24,780 bases of DNA from an uncultured Alphaproteobacteria bacterium (GTDB lineage: Bacteria > Pseudomonadota > Alphaproteobacteria > CALKHQ01): assembly GCA_937988735.1 (NCBI GenBank), contig CALKHQ010000278.1, forward strand, positions 1 to 24,780, read 5' to 3'. Both the position numbers and the translations under genes were made by a program. Within the stretch, counting starts at the first letter, position 1. Every line of letters starts with the position of its first letter. The notes below the pieces were generated by a model. The model ran no database searches and had not been told where the DNA came from. It saw only the letters and a list, made by a program, of their open reading frames with translations. Of the stretch, positions 15,948 to 24,454 are shown in pieces.

Positions 15948-16913
15948 ATGGTGACATTGCTCTATTCCCACCCCGCGTGCCTTGAGCACGATACCGGGCC
16001 GCACCACGTCGAGCGGCCTGATCGCGTGCGCGCGGTGCTGGCGGCGCTGGAGGCGGCGAGCTTCGACGCGCTCGACCGGCGGGAGGCGCCGCTCGCCGAC
16101 CTTGCCGACGTGGAGCGGGCGCACCCGAAGGCGTTCGTCGACGCAGTGCTGGACGCGATGCCGGACCAGGGGCTGGTCGCACTCGACCCCGACACCGTGG
16201 TGTCGCCCGGGTCGAAGGAAGCGGCGCTCCGGGCGGTGGGCGCGGTGTGCGCCGCCGTGGATGCGGTGGTTGCCGGCGAGGCGGCGAACGGCTTCTGCGC
16301 GGTCCGCCCGCCCGGCCATCATGCCGAGCCGACCCGGCCGATGGGCTTCTGCGTGTTCAACTCGGTCGCGATCGCAGCGCTCCGGGCACGGCAGGTGCAC
16401 GGGCTCGACCGGGTGGCGGTGGTCGACTTCGACGTCCACCACGGCAACGGCACGCAGCGGATGTTCGAGACCGACGGTCACCTGTTCTACGCCTCGACCC
16501 ACCAGTTCCCGCTCTATCCCGGCACCGGCGCCGCAGAGGAGACCGGGGTGGGCAACATCGTGAATGCGCCACTGGCGCCCGGCACGGGCCCGGACGGGTT
16601 CCGTGCGGCGATGGAGCGCCAGATCCTGCCGGCGCTGCGCCGCTTCGCGCCCGACCTGCTGCTGATTTCGGCCGGTTTCGATGCCCATCGCGCCGACCCG
16701 CTGGCCGGGCTGCGGCTGGAGACCGAGGATTTCGGCTGGGCGACCGACGCGCTGTGCGCGGTCGCCGGCGAATACTGCGGCGGGCGCGTGGTCTCGATCC
16801 TCGAAGGCGGGTATGAGTTGGGCGCGCTAGCCGACTCGGCCGCCTGCCACGTGGAGCGGCTGATGGCCGCCGGCGCAGGCCGCACAGCAATCCGAAGGGA
16901 ATCGCATGGCTGA
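15948..16913 (+). CDS. Histone deacetylase/acetylpolyamine amidohydrolase family protein
   Basis: A 321-residue zinc deacetylase of the arginase-like fold, full length for bacterial class II HDAC-like enzymes. Visible motifs: RPPGHHAEP with the H124/H125 charge-relay pair, VVDFDVHHGNGT with zinc ligands D162 and H164, SAGFDAHRADPL with zinc ligand D245, and the catalytic tyrosine in EGGYE (Y289). Such enzymes remove acetyl groups from polyamines, small molecules or protein lysines. The divergent pot-aguA operon next door makes acetylpolyamines attractive substrates, but this gene also often heads xseB-ispA-dxs clusters in alphaproteobacteria (from general knowledge), so the neighbourhood does not settle it. 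The start has AGGA about eight bases upstream. Its end overlaps xseB by eight bases. Confidence 0.92.
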   Translation: MVTLLYSHPACLEHDTGPHHVERPDRVRAVLAALEAASFDALDRREAPLADLADVERAHPKAFVDAVLDAMPDQGLVALDPDTVVSPGSKEAALRAVGAVCAAVDAVVAGEAANGFCAVRPPGHHAEPTRPMGFCVFNSVAIAALRARQVHGLDRVAVVDFDVHHGNGTQRMFETDGHLFYASTHQFPLYPGTGAAEETGVGNIVNAPLAPGTGPDGFRAAMERQILPALRRFAPDLLLISAGFDAHRADPLAGLRLETEDFGWATDALCAVAGEYCGGRVVSILEGGYELGALADSAACHVERLMAAGAGRTAIRRESHG

Positions 16914-17169
16914 GGTCAATTCGCCGTCCGACCTGCCGGCCGAGATCGCGCAGATGTCGTTCGAGGAGGCGCTCGCTGCGCTGGAGGCGATCGTGAAGCG
17001 GCTGGAGGCGGGCGACGGCTCGCTGGACGAGTCGATCACCGCCTACGAGCGCGGCGCGCTGCTGAAGCGCCACTGCGAGGCCAAGCTGCGCGAGGCCGAG
17101 GCCAAGGTCGAACGGATCAGCCTTTCGGCCGACGGCTCCATCCGCAGCGAACCGGCGGACCTCGACTGA
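16906..17169 (+). CDS. xseB: Exodeoxyribonuclease VII small subunit
   Basis: An 87-residue protein with the family core SFEEALAALEAIVKRLEAGD (about residues 19-38) and LDESITAYERGALLKRHCEAKLREAE, a two-helix coiled hairpin. Several copies bind one XseA subunit to form exonuclease VII, which degrades single-stranded DNA in both directions in repair. The ATG overlaps the end of the HDAC-family gene (ATGGCTGA) and has AAGGGA seven bases upstream. Its TGA overlaps the probable CTG start of ispA. The large subunit gene xseA is not in the window, which is usual. Confidence 0.95.
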   Translation: MAEVNSPSDLPAEIAQMSFEEALAALEAIVKRLEAGDGSLDESITAYERGALLKRHCEAKLREAEAKVERISLSADGSIRSEPADLD

Positions 17170-18068
17170 CTGGCGACCCGACATTCGACGCCGCGCTGGA
17201 GGCGGCGGCTGCGCTGGTCGAGTCCGAACTCGACCGCTGCCTGCCGCCGGAGCGCGCGGGCGAGCGCGTCGGCCGCCTGTTCGCGGCCATGCGTTATGCC
17301 GCGCTGGGCGGCGGCAAGCGCCTGCGGCCGTTCCTGGTGCTGGAGACGGGGCGGCTGTTCGGCGCCGATCCCGCCCAGACGCTCCGCGTCGCCGCGGCGG
17401 TGGAGATGGTGCACAGCTACTCGCTGGTGCATGACGACCTGCCGGCGATGGACGACGCCGCGATGCGCCGTGGCCGGCCCTCCTGCCACGCCGCCTTCGA
17501 CGAGGCGACGGCCATTCTCGCCGGCGACGCCCTGCTGACGCTCGCCTTCGAGCTGCTGGCCGCGCCCGAGCCGATCGCCGATGCCGGGGTGCGCACCCGG
17601 CTGGTGACGGGGCTCGCCCGCTCGGCGGGGCCGGTCGGCATGGTCGGCGGGCAGATGATCGATCTCGGTGCCGAAGGGCAGGTGCTGGGGCTCGACGAGC
17701 TCGGCGACCTCCAGGCGCGCAAGACCGGCGCGCTGATCCGCTTCGCCTGCGAGGCGGGGGCGATCGTCGGCGGCGCCCCGGCCGATGCGTTCCGCGCGAT
17801 CGGATGCTACGGTGCGGCGCTCGGCCGCGCCTTCCAGGTCGGCGACGACCTGCTGGACGCGCTGGGCGATGCCGACCGCACCGGCAAGGATGCGGGACTC
17901 GATGCCGAACGCGCCAAGTCCACATTTGTCACTGCGCTCGGCGTTGACGGGGCGCGGCAGGAGGCCCAGCGTCTGAGGGACGCGGCGCTGGCCGCGCTGG
18001 AGCCGTTCGACGAACGGGCGGACAACCTGCGCGCGGCGGCGCGTTTCGCCATCGACCGGGACCATTAG
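17166..18068 (+). CDS. ispA: Farnesyl/geranyl diphosphate synthase (polyprenyl synthetase), probable CTG start
   Basis: A trans-prenyltransferase that condenses isopentenyl diphosphate with allylic diphosphates to give farnesyl diphosphate. The first aspartate-rich motif is DDLPAMDD (about residues 90-97), the second is GDDLLD (226-231), and the conserved GGGKRLRP lies at 48-55. From CTG at 17166 the length is 300, as expected. The first ATG in frame (17289) would remove 41 residues, including DAALEAAAALVESELDRCLP and RVGRLFAAMRYA, which are conserved in the family. No ATG, GTG or TTG lies in frame between the xseB stop and that ATG. CTG at 17166 overlaps the xseB TGA as CTGA, matching the overlap style of coupled genes. 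Enzyme identity is firm; the start is inferred. Confidence 0.93.
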   Translation: MTGDPTFDAALEAAAALVESELDRCLPPERAGERVGRLFAAMRYAALGGGKRLRPFLVLETGRLFGADPAQTLRVAAAVEMVHSYSLVHDDLPAMDDAAMRRGRPSCHAAFDEATAILAGDALLTLAFELLAAPEPIADAGVRTRLVTGLARSAGPVGMVGGQMIDLGAEGQVLGLDELGDLQARKTGALIRFACEAGAIVGGAPADAFRAIGCYGAALGRAFQVGDDLLDALGDADRTGKDAGLDAERAKSTFVTALGVDGARQEAQRLRDAALAALEPFDERADNLRAAARFAIDRDH

Positions 18069-18077
18069 GGGCAGGAC

Positions 18078-20012
18078 ATGACCGGGCGGATCAGGAAGAC
18101 GCCGCTGCTCGACACGGTGGTCACGCCGGAGGATCTGCGCCGGCTCGACCGGGAGGACCTGCGGCAGCTCGCCGACGAGCTTCGTGCCGAGACCATCGAC
18201 GCCGTATCCCATACCGGCGGCCACCTGGGCGCGGGCCTCGGCGTGGTCGAGCTGACGGTCGCGCTGCACTACGTGTTCGACACGCCCGACGACAAGCTGA
18301 TCTGGGACGTCGGCCACCAGGCCTATCCGCACAAGATCCTGACCGGCCGCCGCGACCGCATCCGCACGCTGCGCCAGAGCGGTGGCCTGTCCGGCTTCAC
18401 CCGCCGCTCCGAGAGCGTCTACGACCCCTTCGGCGCCGCCCACAGCTCGACCTCCATCTCGGCAGCGCTGGGCTATGCGGTGGCCCGCGACCTGAAGGGC
18501 GGGCAGAACCATGTGGTGGCGGTGATCGGCGACGGCGCGATGAGCGCGGGCATGGCCTATGAGGCGATGAACAATGCCGGCGCGCTCAATGCCGGGCTGA
18601 TCGTGGTGCTGAACGACAACGAGATGTCGATCGCCCCGCCGGTGGGCGCGATGTCGAGCTACCTGTCGCGGCTGATCTCCTCCAACCGCTACCGCTCCTT
18701 CCGCGACATCGCCAAACGGATGGCGCGCCGGTTTCCGGAGCCATTCGAGAAGGCGGCGCAGCGGGCGGAGGAATATGCCCGCGGCTTCTTCTCCGGCGGT
18801 ACGCTGTTCGAGGAGCTCGGCTTCTACTACATCGGCCCGGTGGACGGGCACGACCTCGACCACCTCGTGACCGTGTTCGGCAACCTGAAGCGGTCGGTGC
18901 TGAAGCGGCCGGTGCTGGTGCATGCCGTCACCAAGAAGGGCAAGGGCTATCCGCCGGCGGAGGCCAGCGACGACAAGTATCACGGCGTCAACCGCTTCGA
19001 CGTCGTGACCGGCGCCCAGGTGAAGGCGAAGCCGAACGCGCCGAGCTATACCTCCGTGTTCGCCCGCGAGCTGATCGCCCAGGCGGAGCGCGACGAGGCG
19101 GTGGTGGCGATTACCGCCGCGATGCCCTCGGGCACCGGCCTCAACCTGTTCGCCGAGCGCTTTCCCCGCCGTTCCTTCGACGTGGGCATTGCCGAGCAGC
19201 ATGCGGTGACCTTCGCCGCGGGCCTTGCCTGCGAGGGTTTCAAGCCGGTGGTCGCCATCTACTCGACCTTCCTGCAGCGGGCGTACGACCAGGTGGTGCA
19301 CGACGTCGCGATCCAGCGGCTGCCGGTGCGCTTCGCCATCGACCGCGCCGGGCTGGTCGGCGCCGACGGCCCGACCCACTGCGGCGCCTATGACATCGCC
19401 TATCTCGGCTGCCTGCCGGATTTCGTGCTGATGGCCTGCGCCGACGAGGCCGAGCTTCGCCACATGGTGGCGACGATGATCGCCATCGACGACCGGCCGA
19501 GCGCCGTGCGCTATCCGCGCGGCGAGGGCGTCGGCGTCGATCTCCCGGACCTGGGAGCGGTGCTGGAGATCGGCAGGGGGCGGATGATCCGCGAGGGCTC
19601 AGCGGTTGCCATCCTCAGCTACGGCGCCTGCCTTGCGGGCGCATTGGGCGCGGCCGAGATCCTGGGCCAGCACGGCCTCAATCCGACCATCGCCGACGCC
19701 CGCTTCGCCAAGCCGCTCGACACGACGCTTGTCGAGCGGCTGGCGGACGAGCACGAGGTGCTGCTGACGGTGGAGGAGGGCTCTGCGGGTGGCTTCGGCG
19801 CCATCGTCGCCCATCATCTCGCCCACGCCGGCCGTTTCGATCGCGGCCTCAAGTTCCGGCCGATGACGCTGCCGGACCGGTTCATCGAGCACGGCCGGCC
19901 GGCCGAGCAGCTCGCCGAGGCGGGGCTGGATGCGGCGTCCATCGCCGCCTGTGCCCTGCGCGCGCTGGGGATCGCGGCCCCGCAGACGGGCGCGGTGACC
20001 GCGGCGCAGTAA
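18078..20012 (+). CDS. dxs: 1-deoxy-D-xylulose-5-phosphate synthase
   Basis: A 644-residue thiamine-diphosphate enzyme catalysing the first step of the MEP isoprenoid pathway from pyruvate and glyceraldehyde 3-phosphate, in the cytoplasm. Motifs in order: SHTGGHLGAGLGVVELT (H45, H49), WDVGHQAYPHK (H80), the ThDP/metal motif GDGAMSAGMAYEAMNNAG (151-168), DVGIAEQHAVTFAAG with catalytic E373, and DRAGLVGADGPTHCGAYD. The C-terminal transketolase domain is intact to the end (family length about 620-650). It starts nine bases after ispA with AGG/GGAC upstream, so ispA and dxs are co-transcribed and both feed the isoprenoid pool. Confidence 0.97.
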   Translation: MTGRIRKTPLLDTVVTPEDLRRLDREDLRQLADELRAETIDAVSHTGGHLGAGLGVVELTVALHYVFDTPDDKLIWDVGHQAYPHKILTGRRDRIRTLRQSGGLSGFTRRSESVYDPFGAAHSSTSISAALGYAVARDLKGGQNHVVAVIGDGAMSAGMAYEAMNNAGALNAGLIVVLNDNEMSIAPPVGAMSSYLSRLISSNRYRSFRDIAKRMARRFPEPFEKAAQRAEEYARGFFSGGTLFEELGFYYIGPVDGHDLDHLVTVFGNLKRSVLKRPVLVHAVTKKGKGYPPAEASDDKYHGVNRFDVVTGAQVKAKPNAPSYTSVFARELIAQAERDEAVVAITAAMPSGTGLNLFAERFPRRSFDVGIAEQHAVTFAAGLACEGFKPVVAIYSTFLQRAYDQVVHDVAIQRLPVRFAIDRAGLVGADGPTHCGAYDIAYLGCLPDFVLMACADEAELRHMVATMIAIDDRPSAVRYPRGEGVGVDLPDLGAVLEIGRGRMIREGSAVAILSYGACLAGALGAAEILGQHGLNPTIADARFAKPLDTTLVERLADEHEVLLTVEEGSAGGFGAIVAHHLAHAGRFDRGLKFRPMTLPDRFIEHGRPAEQLAEAGLDAASIAACALRALGIAAPQTGAVTAAQ

Positions 20013-20064
20013 GCCGGGCATCCCACCCACGCTACGCGGGTCCGTCGCGGGCACCCGAGCCGGA

Positions 20065-22098
20065 TCACCCGTCGGCCAGCGTGCGCAGGAAGAAGGTGAC
20101 GGTCAGCGCGTCGCGCTTCGCAAGCTGCAGCAGGTCGGCCGCCGCGCTGTGCCCGCCCTCGGTGTTCTCGTAGTAGAGCACCCGGTGCCCCCGTTCGAGC
20201 AGCTTCGCCGCCATCTTGCGCGCATGCCCCGGATGGACCCGGTCGTCCATGGTCGAGGTCTCGAACAGCACCGGCGGCAGCGGGCGGTCGGGAATGTTGT
20301 GATAGGGCGAGTAGCGCTCCAGCACCGCCCGTTCCTCCGGCACGTCGGGGTCGCCGTACTCGCCGATCCACGAGGCGCCGGCGAGGAGGCGGTGGTAGCG
20401 CAGCATGTCGAGCAGCGGTACGGCGCAGGCCACCGCTCCGAACAGCTCCGGCCGCTGGGTGAGTGCCACGCCGACGAGCAGGCCGCCGTTCGAGCCGCCG
20501 TAGATGCCGAGCCGGCGCGGGCTGGTGAGCCCGCTGGCGACGAGGTCCTCGGCGACGGCGTAGAAATCCTCGTAGGCGCGCTGCCGGTTCGCCTTCAGCG
20601 CCGCCTGGTGCCAGGCGGGCCCGAACTCGCCGCCGCCGCGGATGTTGGCGATGGCGAAGGCGCCGCCGTGCTCCAGCCACGCCTTCTGCAGGGCGGAGAC
20701 GTAGTGCGGCGCGAGCGGGATCTCGAAACCGCCGTAGCCGTAGAGGATGGTCGGCGTCTGGCCCGGCGTCCGCGCCTGTTTCGGCCGCAGCAGGAAGTAT
20801 GGCACCTCGGTGCCGTCGGCGCTGCGGGCGATGCGCTGCTCGGCGGTATAGGGCTCCGGGTCGATCCGCGCCGGCAGCCGCCTGATCGGCTCCGGCGGTG
20901 CGTCGCCGTCGACCACGTAGAGGGTGGTGGGGGTGAGAAAGTCCTCGTAGGTGAGCATCGCCACCCCGCCATGGTCGTCGGCAGCGACGATCGAGACACT
21001 GCCGAGGTCGGGGAGGTCGAGCCGGCGCAGGCGCCAGCCGTCGCCGTCGGGCTCCGCCTGCTCGATGCGGCCCCGCACCAGCTCGAGCTGCTGCACCAGC
21101 AGCCGGTCGCGGGTGGTGGCGATGCCCTGCAGCGCGCCGCGTGCTGGCGGTGCCGCGACCAGGCGCACGCCGCGCGCCGTCCCCGCCTCGATCGTGGCGG
21201 CGATGTCCAGCGAGACGGCCGCGCCTGCCGGAAACGTCTCGGCGCCAAGGGTCCACGGCTTGCGCAGCGTGACGAGCAGCCGGCCGGCGAACACACCGGC
21301 GAACTGGATGTCCTCCGGCAGCGGCAACCGCACGGTCCCTCCGTCGTCGCGGATCAGAAGGATCTCCTCGTGGAAGAAGTCGGGCATCCGCAGGACGAAG
21401 GCGTGCCGCCCGTCCGGGCGGTGGCTGACGCTGGCGAACAGCAGGGCGTCGGTCTCCGGCGCTTCGTAGACCAGCTCGGCGCTCTCGATCGGCGTGCCGC
21501 GCCGCCACAGCCGGATGGTGCGCGGATAGCCGGAGGTGTTGACCGGCCCGCCGCCATGGCTGGTGGCGACCAGCAGCCGGTCGGTGTCGAGCCAGACCGC
21601 GCTCTGCTTCGCTTCCGGCAGCGCGAAGCCGTCCTCGACGAAGCGGCGCGTGGCCATGTCGTACTCGCGCAGCACAACCGCGTCGCCGCCGCCGCGCGAC
21701 AGCGCGATCAGGAACCGCTGGTAGTCGGGCGGCCGGAACTGTCGGCCGCCATAGACCCAGTTCTCGCCCTCCGCCTGCGCCAGCGCGTCGAGGTCGAGCA
21801 CCACCTCCCACTCCGGCTCGGGTGTGCGGTAGCGGGCAAGGCTGGTGCGCCGCAGCAGCCCGCGGACGCTGGTCCGGTCCTGCCAGAAGTTGTGCACGGT
21901 GCCGGCGATCGGTGTGCCGTAGGGAATGCGGTCCTGCGCGGTGTGGATGGCGACCGCGTCCTCGTAGATCGGGCGATAGCGGGGATCCGCCTCCAGCTCG
22001 CCCAGGCTGCGCGCGTTCTGCGCCTTCACCCAGTCCAGCGCCCGGGCGTCCTGCACCTCCTCCAGCCACAGCCAGGGATCGTCGACCGTGCTCTCCAT
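20065..22098 (-). CDS. Prolyl oligopeptidase family serine peptidase (S9A)
   Basis: A 677-residue cytoplasmic peptidase that cleaves short peptides, typically after proline. It begins DDPWLWLEEVQDARALDWVK, the standard start of the family, followed by a beta-propeller (about residues 70-400) that gates the active site. The alpha/beta-hydrolase domain carries YGGFEIPLAP (454-463), IRGGGEFGPAWHQAA (486-500), nucleophile S536 in GIYGGSNGGLLVG, the acid in TSTMDDRVHPGHA (D618/D619) and H650 in TEGGHSAA. All catalytic residues are present and the length is normal. There is no signal peptide. The start has AGGAG seven bases upstream. It converges on dxs with a 52-base gap and diverges from the MATE gene, so it is a single-gene unit interrupting the surrounding plus-strand genes. 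Confidence 0.95.
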   Translation of the reverse strand: MESTVDDPWLWLEEVQDARALDWVKAQNARSLGELEADPRYRPIYEDAVAIHTAQDRIPYGTPIAGTVHNFWQDRTSVRGLLRRTSLARYRTPEPEWEVVLDLDALAQAEGENWVYGGRQFRPPDYQRFLIALSRGGGDAVVLREYDMATRRFVEDGFALPEAKQSAVWLDTDRLLVATSHGGGPVNTSGYPRTIRLWRRGTPIESAELVYEAPETDALLFASVSHRPDGRHAFVLRMPDFFHEEILLIRDDGGTVRLPLPEDIQFAGVFAGRLLVTLRKPWTLGAETFPAGAAVSLDIAATIEAGTARGVRLVAAPPARGALQGIATTRDRLLVQQLELVRGRIEQAEPDGDGWRLRRLDLPDLGSVSIVAADDHGGVAMLTYEDFLTPTTLYVVDGDAPPEPIRRLPARIDPEPYTAEQRIARSADGTEVPYFLLRPKQARTPGQTPTILYGYGGFEIPLAPHYVSALQKAWLEHGGAFAIANIRGGGEFGPAWHQAALKANRQRAYEDFYAVAEDLVASGLTSPRRLGIYGGSNGGLLVGVALTQRPELFGAVACAVPLLDMLRYHRLLAGASWIGEYGDPDVPEERAVLERYSPYHNIPDRPLPPVLFETSTMDDRVHPGHARKMAAKLLERGHRVLYYENTEGGHSAAADLLQLAKRDALTVTFFLRTLADG

Positions 22099-22269
22099 GG
22101 TTCGCTCCTGAGTCCGGCGGGCCGGGAACCCTAGCCCGCGAGGGGCGGCCGCGTAACCCCGGGGCGAAGGCGGCTGACGCGGCGGGTGTGGCGACGGTCA
22201 CAGCCGCCCGCGCGGCGCGGCGAGATTCCGGGTTGGCCGCTGCCTGCCGAATAGGCATAGTGCCCGGCC
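22099..22269. promoter_or_regulatory. Divergent intergenic region between the peptidase and MATE genes
   Basis: A 171-base region serving both genes. It holds the good plus-strand promoter at 22233-22261. On the minus side a weak TTACGC/TAGGGT pair 17 bases apart can be placed upstream of the peptidase gene, but with few consensus matches. No open frame with coding character was seen. Confidence 0.5.
22233..22261 (+). promoter_or_regulatory. Probable sigma-70 promoter of the MATE gene
   Basis: TTGGCC (22233-22238) and CATAGT (22256-22261) are separated by exactly 17 bases, with four of six consensus matches each. Transcription would start at about 22268, one or two bases before the ATG at 22270. 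The mRNA would thus have little or no leader, in line with the lack of a ribosome-binding site before that ATG. Confidence 0.5.
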
Positions 22270-23703
22270 ATGCCGACACTCGGGACCGCCACCGGACCGG
22301 CCGCAGGCCGGGAGCGCCTTGCTGCGCGCGCGCTCTGGCTCAGCGAGGCCAGGGCGCTCGTCGTGCTGGCGATCCCGCTGGTGCTGACCCAGCTGTCGCA
22401 GATCGCGCTGCAGACTACCGACGTCGTGATGATGGGCTGGCTCGGCCCGCGCGATCTGGCGGCAGGCGCGCTCGCCAGCCACACCTTCTACGCCTTCTTC
22501 CTGCTCGGGCTCGGCATCTGTTCCGCGGTGGCGCCGCTGGTGGCGCAGGCGCTGGGGGCGAAGCGGCGGCGGGAGGTCCGGCGCTACACCCGGATGGGGC
22601 TCTACGCCGCCCTCATCGTGTCGATCCCGCTGACGGCGCTGCTGGCGTGGTTCGCGCCGATCGCGCGACTGCTGGGGCAGGATCCGGAGATCGTGGCGCT
22701 CGCCCGGCCCTACATGTTCCTGCTGCTGGCCGGGCTGCCGCCCGCGCTGGGCTATGTGGTGCTGCGCTGCTTCTGCGCGGCACTCGGCAGGCCCAACCCG
22801 CCGCTGGTGGCGATGGCGGTGTGCGTGCCGCTGAACGGCGTGCTCAACTACGGCCTCATGTTCGGCGAGCTGGGGCTGCCGGAGCTCGGCCTGGTCGGCG
22901 CGGGGGTTGCCACCGCCATCGTCGAATGGCTGATGTTCCTCGGGCTGCTGGTCTATGTGGTGCGCGACCGACGGTTCCGGCGCTACGGTCTGCTGGTCCG
23001 CTGGTGGCGGCGGGACTGGAGCCGGCTGCGCGAGCTGTTCCGGGTGGGGCTGCCGATCGGCGGTGCGATCCTGATGGAGTCGCTGATGTTCTCGTCAGCC
23101 GTCTACTTCATGGGCGTGATCGGCCAGGACGCGATCGCCGCCCACCAGATCGCGATCCAATGCGCGGCGATCACCTTCATGGTGCCGCTGGGCGTCGGCC
23201 AGGCGGCGGTGATCCGGGTGGGCCTCGCCGCCGGCGCGCGGGATCGCGTCGGCGTGCGGCGGGCCGGGCTGGTCGCCTTCGCAGTCGGCTGCGGCTTCAT
23301 GGCCGCGATGGCGCTGGTGTTTCTCGCCATCCCCGAGGTGATCGCCGGCGCCTATCTCGACCTTGCCGACCCGAGGTCGGCGCCGGTGCTGAGTCTGGCA
23401 GTGACGTTCCTCGCCATCGCTGCGCTGTTCCAGATCTTCGACGGGGCGCAGGTGCTGGGCCAGCACACGCTGCGCGGGCTCAAGGACACGCGGACGCCGA
23501 TGCTCGTTGCCGGCGTCGGCTACTGGCTGATCGGCATGCCGTCGAGCGCGCTGCTCGCCTTCGCCTTCGGCCTGGAAGGGCTCGGCGTGTGGCTCGGGCT
23601 CGCCGCGGGGCTCGCCTTCGTGTCGGTCGCCCTGTTCTTCCGCTTCCTGCGCCAGACCCGGCCGGAGCGGATCGGCTACTGGTTCGCCCGGGTCGACGGC
23701 TGA
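22270..23703 (+). CDS. MATE family multidrug efflux transporter (NorM-like)
   Basis: A 477-residue inner-membrane protein with about twelve helices in two related halves. It exports cationic drugs or metabolites in exchange for Na+ or H+. Family signatures are LVLTQLSQIALQTTDVVMMG (about 37-56) in the first half and PIGGAILMESLMFSSAVYFM in the second, plus DGAQVLGQHTLRGLKDTRTP near residue 400. The length is typical. The ATG at 22270 has no Shine-Dalgarno, but the promoter sits only eight bases upstream and no better start exists before the first conserved helix. It is followed after four bases by tlyA, so the two are probably on one transcript. The substrate is unknown. Confidence 0.94.
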   Translation: MPTLGTATGPAAGRERLAARALWLSEARALVVLAIPLVLTQLSQIALQTTDVVMMGWLGPRDLAAGALASHTFYAFFLLGLGICSAVAPLVAQALGAKRRREVRRYTRMGLYAALIVSIPLTALLAWFAPIARLLGQDPEIVALARPYMFLLLAGLPPALGYVVLRCFCAALGRPNPPLVAMAVCVPLNGVLNYGLMFGELGLPELGLVGAGVATAIVEWLMFLGLLVYVVRDRRFRRYGLLVRWWRRDWSRLRELFRVGLPIGGAILMESLMFSSAVYFMGVIGQDAIAAHQIAIQCAAITFMVPLGVGQAAVIRVGLAAGARDRVGVRRAGLVAFAVGCGFMAAMALVFLAIPEVIAGAYLDLADPRSAPVLSLAVTFLAIAALFQIFDGAQVLGQHTLRGLKDTRTPMLVAGVGYWLIGMPSSALLAFAFGLEGLGVWLGLAAGLAFVSVALFFRFLRQTRPERIGYWFARVDG

Positions 23704-23707
23704 TCCC

Positions 23708-24446
<739 letters not shown>

Positions 24447-24454
<8 letters not shown>

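Noticed and set aside
17043..19463. Minus-strand open frame of 806 codons opposite ispA and dxs
   Set aside because: It is antisense to two clearly identified enzymes and reads as low-complexity Gly/Ala/Arg/His sequence.
20013..20064. Terminator between convergent dxs and peptidase genes
   Set aside because: Only short or mismatched stems (for example CGGGT/ACCCG) can be drawn, and no T-run is present on either strand. A terminator is expected here but not visible.
20149..22134. Plus-strand open frame opposite the prolyl oligopeptidase
   Set aside because: The minus-strand peptidase has its full catalytic triad and family N-terminus. The plus frame has no domain features.
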